A DNA stretch of 64,000 bases from Flavobacteriaceae bacterium (lineage in GTDB: Bacteria; Bacteroidota; Bacteroidia; Flavobacteriales; Flavobacteriaceae). The stretch lies in assembly GCA_031277535.1 (NCBI GenBank), contig JAITMD010000008.1, positions 391,232 to 455,231 on the forward strand, read 5' to 3'. Positions 53,773 through 63,927 of the stretch are shown piece after piece; the first letter of the stretch is position 1; each line of letters begins with the position of its first letter. Both the position numbers and the translations under genes were made by a program. The notes beneath the pieces were generated by a model, which ran no database searches, was not told the DNA's origin, and saw only the letters and a program-made list of their open reading frames with translations.

Positions 53773-54708
53773 TTATAAGAGTTTGATCTTATCTATTATA
53801 ATTTGAGCTAATTTCTCTTTGCTCTCTATGGTCCAACCAGCAATGTGTGGAGATAGTAATACATTTTTAGCTGTGATTAAGTATTGCATGGGCTCAGGTA
53901 AACTATTGTCTGAGAACATATGCTCAAAGGAAGACTTTTCGTATTCCAAAACATCTAATGCAGCTCCCTTGATTTTTCCTGTTTGTAATGCAGCAACTAA
54001 ATCAGCTGTATTTACTGATTTACCACGAGCTGTATTTACGAACCAGAAGGGTTTTTGAAACTGATTAATAAAATTACTATTAATCATATGCATGGTTTCT
54101 GGAGTCTGTGGAGTATGTAAACTAAGAATATCTGCTTGTGCTTGTAGCTCTGTAAGAGTAACTTGTGTTGCATATTGATTTTCTAAGTTTGGTTTGATAT
54201 CATAGAAGATAACTTTACAGTCGAAGCCTTGTAAACGCTTGGCAAATGCATTACCCATATTCCCATATCCTATAATACCAACCGTTTTGCCTTCTATTTC
54301 GTAACCTCTGTTACCTTCTCTAATCCAAATGCCTTCTCGTACTTCTTGATCTACTAAGTTTAACTTGTTTAAAAGGCTTAGTAACATCCCCAAAGCGTGT
54401 TCACCTACAGCAGTTCTATTGCCTTCAGGTGCAGCAATAAGGGCTATATTTCTTTGTTGAGCATAGTCACAATCGATGTTTTCTAATCCAGCACCTACTC
54501 TTCCAATAAATTTTAAGTTAGTTGCTTTGGCTAAAAAGGGTTGATCAAGTTTAAAGCGGCTACGAATAATAATACCTTCGTAGTCTGCAATAGTCTGTTC
54601 AATTTCTTCTTTTGTAGAAGTGTAATCTTCTATGTTTTGATACCCCATAGCAGATAGTTGTTCTATCATCAATGGGTGATTGCTATCAAGATGTAAAACT
54701 TTTTTCAT
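53773..54708 (-). CDS. D-isomer 2-hydroxyacid dehydrogenase (phosphoglycerate dehydrogenase-like)
   Basis: The 311-residue protein has GRVGAGLENID, the NAD-binding GIIGYGNMGNAFAKRL (about 144-159), the catalytic arginine in NTARGKSVN and the histidine in LSPHIAGWT. It lacks the ACT domain of long SerA proteins. It could be the serine pathway enzyme or a glyoxylate/hydroxypyruvate reductase. It is the last gene of the DUF4286-rsmA-mgtE-serA-like operon, 13 bases after mgtE. Confidence 0.88.
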   Translation of the reverse strand: MKKVLHLDSNHPLMIEQLSAMGYQNIEDYTSTKEEIEQTIADYEGIIIRSRFKLDQPFLAKATNLKFIGRVGAGLENIDCDYAQQRNIALIAAPEGNRTAVGEHALGMLLSLLNKLNLVDQEVREGIWIREGNRGYEIEGKTVGIIGYGNMGNAFAKRLQGFDCKVIFYDIKPNLENQYATQVTLTELQAQADILSLHTPQTPETMHMINSNFINQFQKPFWFVNTARGKSVNTADLVAALQTGKIKGAALDVLEYEKSSFEHMFSDNSLPEPMQYLITAKNVLLSPHIAGWTIESKEKLAQIIIDKIKLL

Positions 54709-54721
54709 GGGTATATGTGTT

Positions 54722-56074
54722 TTAGAAACCTAAAATAACCTTTGCGATTGAAAAATAAATTAGAATTCCGAAGATATCATTACTTGTTGTAATAAAAGGA
54801 CCTGTGGCTAAAGCAGGGTCAATACCATATTTGTTTAGGAAAATAGGAACAAACGTTCCGATTAAACTGGCAATAATAATTACACTTACTAATGCAGTAG
54901 AAACTGTGATACCTATAATATAGTCAACACCTAATAAGAAGTGACTTCCTAACATCATTAATATGGCTAATAAAAAACCGTTTAACAAACTAAGTGTTAC
55001 TTCTTTTAATAATCGTTTCCAGATAGATCCTGTAATACTATTATTAGCTAATCCTTGTACTATAATAGCAGATGATTGTACCCCTACATTTCCTGCCATT
55101 GCTGCAATTAAAGGAGTAAAAAAGAATAGTACACCAAACTTTTCCATAGCCCCTTCAAAGCTTCTTGATACATTTACAGCAATAAAACCGCCTATCATAG
55201 CTAATACTAACCAAGGTAATCGGGCACGAGTAAGCATTAGAATACTGTCATTTGCTTCAACATCTTGAGAGATACCTGCTGCTAATTGGTAATCTTTATC
55301 TGCTTCTTCTTTAATTACATCGACAATATCATCAATTGTAATACGCCCTACTAAACGTCCCATTTCGTCAACTACAGGAATAGCTTCTAAGTCATATTTC
55401 TGCATGATACGGGCTACCTCTACGTTTTCGGTGTCTACTTTTACAAAATCAACCTTTCGAATATATACATCACTGATGTGCGTAGTGGTAGAGGAAGTAA
55501 GTAAATCTTTTAATGATAAACGCCCTTTTAAGCGACTTTCGTCATCCACAACATAAATAGAATGCACTCTTGAAACATTTTCTGCTTGTTTGCGCATTTC
55601 TTTAACGCATGTAAGAATAGACCAGTTTTCGTTTACTGATACAAATTCTTTAGCCATTAATCCACCAGCAGTATCTTCATCGTAGCGCAATAGCTCTACA
55701 ATGTCTCGGGCATGTTCTAAATCTTCAAGTTCGGATAATACTTCTTCTTTAATGTCTGGAGATAATTCAGATATAATATCTGTAGCATCATCTGTATCTA
55801 ATTCATCTAATTCTTCAGCAATCTCTTTTGGAGATAAAGAGCTTAATAGTTTTTCTCTAACGTCTTCATCTAATTCCAAAAGAATTTCTGCAGTAACTTC
55901 ACTATCCAGTATATTAAAGATGTAGAATGCTTCTTCATCTTCTAATTCATTCATTATTTCTGCAATATCTGCATAATGGATGTCTTGTAATATGTGAAGT
56001 AACTCTTTTTCATTTTTCTCAGCAATTAGTTCTTCAAATTGTTGGATAGATTCCTTACTGATTTTAAACTCCAT
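54722..56074 (-). CDS. mgtE: Magnesium transporter MgtE
   Basis: The 450-residue protein has an acidic N-domain with repeated [28 protein letters not shown] helices (about 20-130). A pair of CBS domains follows (about 135-255). The C-terminal five-helix channel starts near residue 285, with the pore [18 protein letters not shown]. It is gated by intracellular magnesium. It overlaps rsmA by 11 bases. Confidence 0.95.
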   Translation of the reverse strand: MEFKISKESIQQFEELIAEKNEKELLHILQDIHYADIAEIMNELEDEEAFYIFNILDSEVTAEILLELDEDVREKLLSSLSPKEIAEELDELDTDDATDIISELSPDIKEEVLSELEDLEHARDIVELLRYDEDTAGGLMAKEFVSVNENWSILTCVKEMRKQAENVSRVHSIYVVDDESRLKGRLSLKDLLTSSTTTHISDVYIRKVDFVKVDTENVEVARIMQKYDLEAIPVVDEMGRLVGRITIDDIVDVIKEEADKDYQLAAGISQDVEANDSILMLTRARLPWLVLAMIGGFIAVNVSRSFEGAMEKFGVLFFFTPLIAAMAGNVGVQSSAIIVQGLANNSITGSIWKRLLKEVTLSLLNGFLLAILMMLGSHFLLGVDYIIGITVSTALVSVIIIASLIGTFVPIFLNKYGIDPALATGPFITTSNDIFGILIYFSIAKVILGF

Positions 56075-56843
56075 AGGCTTCTATTTTTTTTGTTAGCGCT
56101 ATAAAGTCAGTATAGTCTAACTGTTCAGGTCTTAAATTAAATATTTCTTCTGCTCTTATTTCTTCTGGTAAGTTGAAAGTTTTTAAGCTATTGCGCAATG
56201 TTTTTCTACGTTGATTAAAAGCTGTTTTAACTACAGTGAAAAACAATTTCTCACTGCAAGGTAGACTATAGTCTGCCTTACGAGTCATACGCATAACTCC
56301 AGATTTTACTTTAGGAGGAGGGTTGAAAACGTGTTCTGATACTGTAAATAGATATTCCGTATCATAGAAAGCTTGTGTCAATACAGATAAGATACCATAT
56401 GTTTTGCTTCCTTTCTTTTCACAGATTCTCTCTGCTACTTCTTTTTGGAACATACCTGAAAATTCTGGTACAAAATCACGTATTTCTAAAACCTTAAAAA
56501 CAATTTGAGAGGATATATTATAAGGATAGTTTCCAATAACTGCAAAAGGTTCTTGTTTAAAAGCTCCTACAATATCAAATTTTAAAAAATCTTGAGAAAA
56601 AATATGATTGTGTAGTTTTAGATAATGACCATGAAGATAGTCTACAGATTCTGTGTCAATTTCTATTACAAAAGTTTCAGTAGGTTTATCTAATAAGTAT
56701 TTTGTCAATACACCCATACCTGGACCAATCTCCAAAACTTTCTTATATCCCTCTAAACTAAGGGTGTCGGCAATTCGCTTGGCTACGCTTTCATCTGTCA
56801 AGAAGTGCTGTCCTAAGTGTTTTTTTGCTCTTACTTTATCCAT
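56064..56843 (-). CDS. rsmA: 16S rRNA (adenine1518/1519-N6) dimethyltransferase
   Basis: A 259-residue protein starts from ATG 56843 ([15 protein letters not shown]). A longer frame to 56867 would start at GTG inside the DUF4286 gene and is not needed. The SAM site is [15 protein letters not shown], the catalytic motif is NYPYNIS, and the helical C-terminus ends in [10 protein letters not shown]. It methylates the two adenines near the 3' end of 16S rRNA. The order with mgtE and DUF4286 is typical of the group. Confidence 0.94.
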   Translation of the reverse strand: MDKVRAKKHLGQHFLTDESVAKRIADTLSLEGYKKVLEIGPGMGVLTKYLLDKPTETFVIEIDTESVDYLHGHYLKLHNHIFSQDFLKFDIVGAFKQEPFAVIGNYPYNISSQIVFKVLEIRDFVPEFSGMFQKEVAERICEKKGSKTYGILSVLTQAFYDTEYLFTVSEHVFNPPPKVKSGVMRMTRKADYSLPCSEKLFFTVVKTAFNQRRKTLRNSLKTFNLPEEIRAEEIFNLRPEQLDYTDFIALTKKIEAYGV

Positions 56844-56856
56844 TGTATGTTGTATA

Positions 56857-57168
56857 TTAGTGTTCACTGATTAGTTCAAGTTCTGTTTTAAAAGTAAGCA
56901 TTAATTCTCCGAATAATTTCTTAGACTCATTTTCAAAACGATCAAAATCCTCTTTGTAAAATTGTTGCAGTAGCTCTTTACTTTTTGTTTCAAATTGAAT
57001 AGAATAGGTTTTTCCTCCCATTTCTTCTTCTACTAAAACCTTTACCATTCTTGCCTTGTCAAACTTTCCAGTAGCCAGTATTCCTGGGATGTAAGCATTC
57101 TTCATCCATTGAATCCAAGTATCATGTGCGCTTTCGTGGATATTAACCGTGATATTGTATATAATCAT
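56857..57168 (-). CDS. DUF4286 family protein
   Basis: The 103-residue small alpha/beta protein ([21 protein letters not shown]) has a ferredoxin-like fold pattern. It matches the flavobacterial DUF4286 family found before rsmA. Function is unknown. It starts the operon behind a clear -7 element and ends 13 bases before the rsmA ATG. Confidence 0.85.
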   Translation of the reverse strand: MIIYNITVNIHESAHDTWIQWMKNAYIPGILATGKFDKARMVKVLVEEEMGGKTYSIQFETKSKELLQQFYKEDFDRFENESKKLFGELMLTFKTELELISEH

Positions 57169-57201
57169 ATTATACTATTTGTAACTTTAGTAAATCAATT
57201 G

Positions 57202-57209
57202 CAAAGATA
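57202..57209 (-). promoter_or_regulatory. -7 element of the DUF4286-rsmA-mgtE operon
   Basis: It reads TATCTTTG on the minus strand, an exact TAnnTTTG, 33 bases before the ATG. Confidence 0.55.
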
Positions 57210-57210
57210 A

Positions 57211-57253
57211 AAAAAGCACCAAATAACTCTTTTGTGGGATTTGGTGCTTTTTT
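57211..57253 (-). terminator. Terminator of serS
   Basis: Arms 57211-57224 and 57239-57252 form a 14-bp stem AAAAAGCACCAAAT with its complement, giving T runs on both strands. Confidence 0.88.
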
Positions 57254-57280
57254 AAGTTTTATATTATGTGAATAAAAGGA

Positions 57281-58552
57281 TTAGTCTATAATATCAAATC
57301 CTGTGTATGGTCTTAATGCTTCAGGAATTACAATTCCTTCAGGTGTTTGATAGTTCTCTAATATTCCAGCTAATACACGTGGTAAAGCTAATGAACTTCC
57401 ATTTAATGTATGCACTAATTGGTTTTTACCTTCTTTATCTTTATAACGCAATTTTAAGCGGTTAGCTTGGAAAGTTTCAAAGTTTGAAACAGAACTGATT
57501 TCTAACCATCTGTCTTGCGCTGTTGAGAATACTTCAAAGTCATAAGTTAGGGCAGATGTGAATCCCATATCTCCACCACATAATCTTAGAACTCTATAAG
57601 GAAGTTTTAACTCATCTAAAATACCTTTAATGTGTTCTACCATGCCATCTAATGCTTTGTAAGAATTATCTGGATGTTCAATACGAACGATTTCTACTTT
57701 ATCAAATTGGTGTAAACGATTTAACCCTCTTACATGTGCACCATATGAACCTGCCTCTCTACGGAAACAAGGTGTGTAACCTGTACATAGAATAGGTAAT
57801 TCACTTTCTTGTACCAAATTGTCTCTGAATAGATTTGTTACAGGTACTTCTGCTGTAGGAATTAAGTATAAATCATCCACTCCTACATGATACATTTGCC
57901 CTTCTTTGTCAGGTAACTGTCCAGTACCATATCCAGAAGCTTCATTGATTAAGTGAGGTACTTGATATTCTTTGTATCCAGCTTCTGTGTTTTTATCTAA
58001 GAAGTAAGAAATTAATGCACGTTGTAAACGAGCTCCTTTTCCTTTGTAAACAGGGAAACCTGCACCAGTAATCTTAACTCCTAATTCGAAATCAATGATA
58101 TCATATTTTTTCGCTAATTCCCAGTGAGGTAAAGCTCCTTCATGTAAAGTAGGTACTTCTCCTGTTTCAAAAACGTTCAAATTATCTTCAGCATCCTTTC
58201 CAGCAGGTACTATATCGGTAGGTACGTTTGGTAAAGTATATAATTTGTCAGTTAATAAAGCAGATACGTTGTTTAACTCTTCTGTTAATTGTTTGCTTTG
58301 ATCACGTAATAGAGAGGTTTTTTCTTTAATGATTTCTGCTTTTGCTTTCTCACCATTTTTCATTAACTCTCCTATGCTTTTGGATAGCTTATTTGACTCT
58401 GCTAAAACATTGTCTAATTCAACCTGTGTGCTTCTTCTTTTCTCATCTAAATCCAGCACTTCTTTCAGCAAGTCTGTAACATCAAGATTTCTCTTAGCCA
58501 ATCCTTTGATGACTTTTTCTTGATTTTCTCTAATAAAAGCTATCTGTAACAT
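57281..58552 (-). CDS. serS: Seryl-tRNA synthetase
   Basis: The 423-residue protein has an N-terminal coiled-coil arm (about 27-105). A class II core follows, with YLIPTAEVPVTNL, CFRREAGSYGAHVRGLNRLHQFDKVE (motif 2) and the C-terminal NGSSLALPRVLAGILENYQ (motif 3). It charges tRNA-Ser. It is a single gene on the minus strand. Confidence 0.97.
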   Translation of the reverse strand: MLQIAFIRENQEKVIKGLAKRNLDVTDLLKEVLDLDEKRRSTQVELDNVLAESNKLSKSIGELMKNGEKAKAEIIKEKTSLLRDQSKQLTEELNNVSALLTDKLYTLPNVPTDIVPAGKDAEDNLNVFETGEVPTLHEGALPHWELAKKYDIIDFELGVKITGAGFPVYKGKGARLQRALISYFLDKNTEAGYKEYQVPHLINEASGYGTGQLPDKEGQMYHVGVDDLYLIPTAEVPVTNLFRDNLVQESELPILCTGYTPCFRREAGSYGAHVRGLNRLHQFDKVEIVRIEHPDNSYKALDGMVEHIKGILDELKLPYRVLRLCGGDMGFTSALTYDFEVFSTAQDRWLEISSVSNFETFQANRLKLRYKDKEGKNQLVHTLNGSSLALPRVLAGILENYQTPEGIVIPEALRPYTGFDIID

Positions 58553-58886
58553 ATTTTATATATTTATTGATATAGCAAAGTTATTAAATTGTTTCTTATA
58601 ACGTGTGTTTTAGTGTAATTACCTTTAGTTTTAATTAAAAAAGAGGGCTTTTTTTATTGAAAAAATAGCAAGTAGGAGAAATTAAAAACAGGGATTCAAA
58701 GGTTATTTTGTTTAGTATTAAATGTTTACTTCTTTCTGGGGTGTAATTTCCGGGATAGATTACGTTAAAGAAAAGCAATAGTTACAGTTTAACAAATGTA
58801 GATTTTGTATTTTAGTCGGTAGAATACGCAAATATGAGTCTCATGTGAAAAAAGAATCAAATAGTTCAAGTAAAACTCTATTTTTG
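58553..58886 (+). promoter_or_regulatory. serS/rseP divergent gap with rseP -7 element
   Basis: This 366-base gap shows no gene. TATTTTTG at 58879-58886 is an exact TAnnTTTG, 32 bases before rseP. Confidence 0.55.
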
Positions 58887-58918
58887 CAAGAAGTATTTTA
58901 AGAATGTAATATATAAAA

Positions 58919-60262
58919 ATGGATATACTTATTAAATTATCTCAATTCTTATTGAGTTTGTCGTTGTTAATTATTTTACACGAGTTTGGACATTTTATTC
59001 CAGCAAAATTATTTAAAACACGTGTAGAAAAATTCTATTTGTTTTTTGATGTAAAGTTTTCTTTGTTTAAAAAGAAAATTGGAGATACAGTATATGGTAT
59101 AGGTTGGTTGCCATTAGGAGGATATGTAAAAATATCTGGGATGGTTGACGAAAGTATGGATACGGAACAGTTGAAAAGTGAACCACAACCTTGGGAGTTT
59201 AGATCTAAGCCAGCTTGGCAAAGATTAATTATTATGCTTGGAGGTGTTACAGTAAATTTTATTTTAGCGTTTGTTATCTATATAGGGATGACTTATGCTT
59301 ATGGAGATTTATTTCTGTCAAATAAAGACATTAAACAAGGAATATGGGTACAATCACCAGCTTTATTGGCAGCAGGATTAGAAACTGGAGATAAAGTTGT
59401 TTCTGTAGATGGTAAGGAGATAGTGAAGTTTAACGATTTGCCAGAATCATTATTATTGGCAAAAGAGGTAACAGTAGAAAGAAAAGGTGAAATTAAGCAA
59501 TTGAAGATGCCTGTTGATTTGGTAGATCAAATCATGCAGAATAAAGGTAGTGGTTTAATAGGATTGCGTATTCCTTTTGTTGTGACAGGAGCAAGTGAAG
59601 ATTCTCCAAATAAAGACTTATTTACATTAAAAGATATTATTAAAAGTGTAAATGGTGTTGCTACTACTTATTTTGATGAAGTAGCTCCTATATTAATGGA
59701 GAATAAGAATCAAATTGTTCCTATTGTTATTGATAGAGATGGAAAAGAGATAAAAGTAGATGCAAAAGTGAATGCAGAAGGGAAATTAGGTATCGGTTAT
59801 GCAGCAGCATTACCTTTGGATAATTTAGAAAAATTAGGATTGTATAATATTAGCCACGAAAGATATTCTTTAATGGAATCAATTCCTGTAGGGTTGGTAA
59901 AAGGAAAAGATAAGATTGCAAGCTATTGGAAACAGTTGAAATTGATGGTTCAACCAGAAACTGGAGCGTACAAAGGAGTGGGAGGATTTAAAGCAATTTA
60001 TGATATATTTCCTCAATATTGGAGCTGGGAAGTGTTTTGGGGAATTACTGCAATGTTGTCAATTATGCTTGGAGTAATGAACTTATTGCCAATTCCTGCT
60101 TTAGATGGAGGGCATGTATTGTTTTTATTATACGAAATGATTTCAGGTAGAAAACCAAGTGATAAGTTCTTAGAGAATGCGCAAATGGTTGGCTTCTTTA
60201 TACTTATAGGATTGCTGTTGTTTGCTAATGGGAACGATATTTACAAGGCAATTTTTAAATAG
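58919..60262 (+). CDS. rseP: Site-2 protease RseP (M50)
   Basis: The 447-residue protein has the zinc motif HEFGH (21-25) in the first helix. PDZ-like domains follow in the middle (about 130-300), then the C-terminal LLPIPALDGGHVLF with the third zinc ligand, and a last helix. It cleaves membrane-spanning anti-sigma factors and signal peptide remnants. It is a single gene; tRNA-Asn follows. Confidence 0.95.
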   Translation: MDILIKLSQFLLSLSLLIILHEFGHFIPAKLFKTRVEKFYLFFDVKFSLFKKKIGDTVYGIGWLPLGGYVKISGMVDESMDTEQLKSEPQPWEFRSKPAWQRLIIMLGGVTVNFILAFVIYIGMTYAYGDLFLSNKDIKQGIWVQSPALLAAGLETGDKVVSVDGKEIVKFNDLPESLLLAKEVTVERKGEIKQLKMPVDLVDQIMQNKGSGLIGLRIPFVVTGASEDSPNKDLFTLKDIIKSVNGVATTYFDEVAPILMENKNQIVPIVIDRDGKEIKVDAKVNAEGKLGIGYAAALPLDNLEKLGLYNISHERYSLMESIPVGLVKGKDKIASYWKQLKLMVQPETGAYKGVGGFKAIYDIFPQYWSWEVFWGITAMLSIMLGVMNLLPIPALDGGHVLFLLYEMISGRKPSDKFLENAQMVGFFILIGLLLFANGNDIYKAIFK

Positions 60263-60282
60263 AAAAAAAGTGCTAATTGCGT

Positions 60283-60312
60283 TTGTAGATTTTAAAAATC
60301 GTTTTATATTTG
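60283..60312 (+). promoter_or_regulatory. Promoter of tRNA-Asn
   Basis: TTG (60283-60285), 19 bases, then TATATTTG (60305-60312). This is the best full match to the Bacteroidota promoter in the window. Confidence 0.75.
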
Positions 60313-60336
60313 CACCGCAATAAAGGTAATAAACCT

Positions 60337-60410
60337 TCCTCCTTAGCTCAGTTGGTTAGAGCATCTGACTGTTAATCAGAGGGTCCTTGGTTCGAGCCCA
60401 AGAGGGGGAG
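60337..60410 (+). tRNA. tRNA-Asn (GTT)
   Basis: The cloverleaf is complete over 74 bases. The acceptor stem TCCTCCT pairs with AGGGGGA (one T-G pair), followed by D-arm GCTC/GAGC, anticodon stem TCTGA/TCAGA with GTT at 60371-60373, and T-arm CTTGG/CCAAG with loop TTCGAGC. The discriminator is G. No CCA is encoded. Confidence 0.98.
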
Positions 60411-60412
60411 CA

Positions 60413-60444
60413 AAAAAGCCAGACATTACTGTCTGGCTTTTTTT
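60413..60444 (+). terminator. Terminator of tRNA-Asn
   Basis: GCCAGAC (60418-60424) pairs with GTCTGGC (60431-60437), followed by seven Ts. Confidence 0.92.
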
Positions 60445-60512
60445 ATTGTCTTTTTTAGAGATAAAAAAACCTATGCATAGCATAGGTTTCCTATTATGAG
60501 ATTTTAAATTAT

Positions 60513-61382
60513 TTACTTTTTTAATTGGTAATCTTGTTTTGTATTTGCTTTAGCAACAACTGTATTTAATATATTATTATCTGCATCACTTATTACAACT
60601 ACCACCTTTAAGTTCTCTACTTTTTGAGCTTTGTATGTAACTGGGGTACCATTAACAGTAATTTCTTTACTTTCTAATGTAATTGCTGAATCAATATAGT
60701 CTCCTCTAAATCCGTTTGGAATGGCAATTAATGTATTATTGTGTACAAAATTCTTTGTCCATCCAGATTCTACTGGAGGAAAGAATTGTGTTGCATTAGA
60801 TTGTCTAAAAATTAAACCATCTTCTAATACAAAGATTGCATATTTTAAGCCCTTCTCGAAAGTTTTTGCTAATTTGATAGATATATCAATTGTTCCTGAA
60901 TCAATTTTTAAATTCGAATTAATTTTAACTCCAATAGGAGATCCTTGACTTAGGTAGGCATCAATTGTACTTTTAATTCCATTTGTAGCTCTGAAATCTA
61001 TTGCTCTATTAGCTCTTGCAAAAGGGTATCCATTTACTTTCATTTCTCTTTCAAAAGCTTTACGTTCTGTAGGGAAAAAATCAAAAGGGTCATAACCTCC
61101 ATTATTTGGGTCTGCTGATACAGAATTGTGAATGGCAATAGCTTGAATTTTTTCTCCGTTAGTCTTTTCTAATTCTTCGATGTCATGAGCTACAATAGGA
61201 CAATATTGACACCAAGCTCCTGTGAAATCTTCTACCAACACTTTGTGTTGAAAGGGAGCAGGCCCATCTGTTTTTCCTTTATCTTCTCCTTTATTTGATG
61301 AATTGTCATCTTTTGAACATGATGTAAAAGCTGTAACTAATGATAGTATTACTGCAAATTTTAATAAATTTTTTCTTTTCAT
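60513..61382 (-). CDS. Omp28-type lipoprotein with thioredoxin-like domain
   Basis: The 289-residue protein has a lipobox FTSC (C22), a Lys/Asp/Gly linker (about 24-42) and an Omp28-like thioredoxin fold with active-site WCQYCP (C58, C61). A beta-rich C-terminus follows. Omp28 proteins in Bacteroidota are surface or periplasmic lipoproteins of uncertain role; the CxxC suggests redox activity. It is divergent from the TlpA gene. Confidence 0.88.
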   Translation of the reverse strand: MKRKNLLKFAVILSLVTAFTSCSKDDNSSNKGEDKGKTDGPAPFQHKVLVEDFTGAWCQYCPIVAHDIEELEKTNGEKIQAIAIHNSVSADPNNGGYDPFDFFPTERKAFEREMKVNGYPFARANRAIDFRATNGIKSTIDAYLSQGSPIGVKINSNLKIDSGTIDISIKLAKTFEKGLKYAIFVLEDGLIFRQSNATQFFPPVESGWTKNFVHNNTLIAIPNGFRGDYIDSAITLESKEITVNGTPVTYKAQKVENLKVVVVISDADNNILNTVVAKANTKQDYQLKK

Positions 61383-61503
61383 GATTATATGTGTTTTTCG
61401 TTGGTTTTTTTTGTAAAAATAAATATAATTTTTACATAATCAAGTTGTGACTGATTATTTATTTTATATATATTTACCGAATTGATTAACAAAAGTTATA
61501 TTT

Positions 61504-61992
61504 ATGAGAAATTTATTTGCATTTTGTATTTTTTTACTCCCGTTATTTGTTTTTTCGCAACAAACAGAGTTGCCAAATATTGTCTTAAAGGACTTGAATG
61601 GAAAGGATGTTAATGTAGCAGAATTAGGAAAAGGTGATCAACCCGTTATTGTTAGTTTTTGGGCAACATGGTGTGGACCATGTCTTAAAGAATTAGGAGC
61701 GATTAATGATGTTTATGATGATTGGCAAAAAGAGACAGGAGTGAAAGTAGTTGCTGTATCGATTGATGATGCTAAGTCTGTGAAAAGAGTAAAACCATTA
61801 GTTAATGGTAAAGGATGGGATTATCAGGTGCTTTTAGATGATAATCACAATTTGAAAAGAGCGATGAATGTGGCAAATGTACCTTTTACAGTATTAGTAT
61901 ATAAAGGTAAAATTGTGTATAAACATACAAGCTATACACCAGGTGTAGAAAAGGAATTGTTTAAACAAGTGAAAGCTGTTGCAAAGAAATAA
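61504..61992 (+). CDS. TlpA-like periplasmic thioredoxin
   Basis: The 162-residue protein has a signal peptide (FVFSQ, residue 19) and a thioredoxin fold with WCGPC (C57, C60). The cis-proline follows in NVPFTVLV, with the TlpA-type N-terminal DLNGKDVNVAEL. It reduces disulfides of exported proteins. It is three bases before the DUF6029 gene, so they are co-translated. Confidence 0.92.
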   Translation: MRNLFAFCIFLLPLFVFSQQTELPNIVLKDLNGKDVNVAELGKGDQPVIVSFWATWCGPCLKELGAINDVYDDWQKETGVKVVAVSIDDAKSVKRVKPLVNGKGWDYQVLLDDNHNLKRAMNVANVPFTVLVYKGKIVYKHTSYTPGVEKELFKQVKAVAKK

Positions 61993-61995
61993 TCT

Positions 61996-63651
61996 ATGAA
62001 AAGAGTTATTACAGTCTTAGGTTTATTGTTTGTTTTTTCGAATGGTTATTCCCAAATCAGAGGGGGATTTGAAAATACAACACAGTGGTATGTAGATGAT
62101 AAAAAAGTAAAATTAGATGATAAAGAGGCAGAAAAAGATCGCTTGCATTCGAATTCTTATCTAAAATTGGATTATGATTATAAAAACTGGACAATTGGCA
62201 CACAGATAGAAAATTATATGCCAAATGCTTTGCTAAATTATAATCCAGAATTCAAAAAGACTCATTTTGGATCTGCTTATTTACGTTATAATAATGTGGA
62301 AAAGGGAATTGATGTGACTGCAGGACATTTCTATGACCAATTCGGAAGTGGATTATTGTTTCGTGCTTGGGAAGATAGACAAATTGGTATTAATAATTCT
62401 GTATTTGGTTTAAATGCTAAATATAATTTTAATGAGAATATTAAAGGAACTGTTTTAGGAGGTAAGCAAAGAATAGGGATGGGATTTGATTTTGCAAAGT
62501 CTTGGATTATGGGAGCTAATTTCTCATTTGATATTGCTAATATGCTTAAAAAAGAAGATTTTGATTTAACAGGAGAAATAGGGTATGTTGGACGATTAGA
62601 GGATGAATTGGAGTATAATAGTGATTTAGATAAATTGACTAATGCATTCTCTATAAAAACTGATTTTGCAAAAGGAGGTTTTTATGTTGGAGCGGAGTAT
62701 GTTTATAAACAAAATGATGTATTAGTGGAAATGGATCGTATATATCCTAATATTTCTCATTATGGAAGCGCATTATTAATTAATACAGGATATTCTAAAA
62801 AAGGAATGGCATTTAATATTAATTTGCGTAGAATGGAAAACATGGCTTTTTATTCTCAACGTGATTTTAGTGGAAATTTTTATTTAAAAGGTACAATGAA
62901 TTATATCCCTGCTCTAACTAAGCAGTATGATTATTCTCTGCAAAATATTTATGTATATCAAGCACAACCTTTTTTTGATATGAATATGCGTAGAAAAGTT
63001 GGAGAAATTGGAGGTCAGTTTGATTTTTACTATGAATTTGCTAAAGGTTCTACTTTAGGAGGGGAATATGGTACTAATTTAGTTGTAAATGGTTCTTATT
63101 GGGCAGGTATTAAAAATGAAGTAAACGGAGATAAAACTGGTTTGAAATCTGAATTCTTAGGTTTTGGAAATAAGTATTATTCAGATTTTGGTGTAGAAGT
63201 ACGTAAAAAGTGGTCGAAAGATTGGTCTTCTATTTTTATGTACTTGAATCAGTATTATAATAGCCCTTTCTTGGATGGTAAAGAATATGTGATTAAATCA
63301 AATATTTTATCTGCAGAAACGACATATCAATTCTTAGAAGATAAATCTGTTCGATTAGAGGCGCAACATATGTGGGCGAATGGAGATAAAAAGAACTGGG
63401 TAGCTGGAACAGCTGAGTTTGCTTATAATAATAATTGGTCTATGTATGTGAGTGATATGTATAACTATGGGAATGATGATACAGAGAAACGTATACATTA
63501 CTATAATGTAGGAGCAAGTTATACTAAGGGCGTTACACGCGTGTCTGCTGGTTATGGAAGACAACGTGGAGGATTGCTTTGTGTAGGAGGAATATGTAGA
63601 ATGGTATCTGAAGCAGCTGGATTAACAATTGGTATTACAACATCTTTTTAG
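61996..63651 (+). CDS. DUF6029 outer-membrane protein
   Basis: The 551-residue protein has a signal peptide (NGYSQ, residue 20) and a long series of amphipathic strands, ending AAGLTIGITTSF, typical of a beta-barrel. Two cysteines near the C-terminus (LLCVGGICRM) could form a disulfide handled by the adjacent TlpA. The pair TlpA-DUF6029 is one I recognise in flavobacteria. Role unknown. Confidence 0.85.
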   Translation: MKRVITVLGLLFVFSNGYSQIRGGFENTTQWYVDDKKVKLDDKEAEKDRLHSNSYLKLDYDYKNWTIGTQIENYMPNALLNYNPEFKKTHFGSAYLRYNNVEKGIDVTAGHFYDQFGSGLLFRAWEDRQIGINNSVFGLNAKYNFNENIKGTVLGGKQRIGMGFDFAKSWIMGANFSFDIANMLKKEDFDLTGEIGYVGRLEDELEYNSDLDKLTNAFSIKTDFAKGGFYVGAEYVYKQNDVLVEMDRIYPNISHYGSALLINTGYSKKGMAFNINLRRMENMAFYSQRDFSGNFYLKGTMNYIPALTKQYDYSLQNIYVYQAQPFFDMNMRRKVGEIGGQFDFYYEFAKGSTLGGEYGTNLVVNGSYWAGIKNEVNGDKTGLKSEFLGFGNKYYSDFGVEVRKKWSKDWSSIFMYLNQYYNSPFLDGKEYVIKSNILSAETTYQFLEDKSVRLEAQHMWANGDKKNWVAGTAEFAYNNNWSMYVSDMYNYGNDDTEKRIHYYNVGASYTKGVTRVSAGYGRQRGGLLCVGGICRMVSEAAGLTIGITTSF

Positions 63652-63678
63652 TAAATAGCGTTTTTTAGATATTTAGAG

Positions 63679-63718
63679 AACAGCTTTGTCATTATAAATG
63701 ATAAAGCTGTTTTTTTTT
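63679..63718 (+). terminator. Terminator of the tlpA-DUF6029 operon
   Basis: AACAGCTTTgTCAT (63679-63692) pairs with 63698-63711 with one mismatch, followed by seven further Ts to 63718. Confidence 0.88.
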
Positions 63719-63799
63719 GTGTGTTTTTCTTTCCTTTAGTTACACTTCATGTATATGTGACTATTGATTTTCCTTTATTATATGTAAGGAATGAAAAAA

Positions 63800-63848
63800 C
63801 CATTCCCTCCACCCATTCCTTCCACCCATTTCCCCACCCAATTTCACA
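63800..63848. repeat. C-rich, G-free degenerate direct repeats
   Basis: CCATTCC, CCATTCC, CCATTTC and CCAATTT start at 63800, 63813, 63826 and 63838 (steps 13, 13, 12). No G occurs between 63794 and the GG of AAGG near 63877. The opposite strand has five runs of three or four Gs. Similar CATTTCAC/CAATTCAC text recurs at 63976 and 63988. Confidence 0.6.
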
Positions 63849-63927
63849 TTTTTTCTACCACAATTAATCTTTAAGGAAGATAAAAACACAAAATCCACCA
63901 CCTTTTTTACTCTAACTTTTAACTCAA

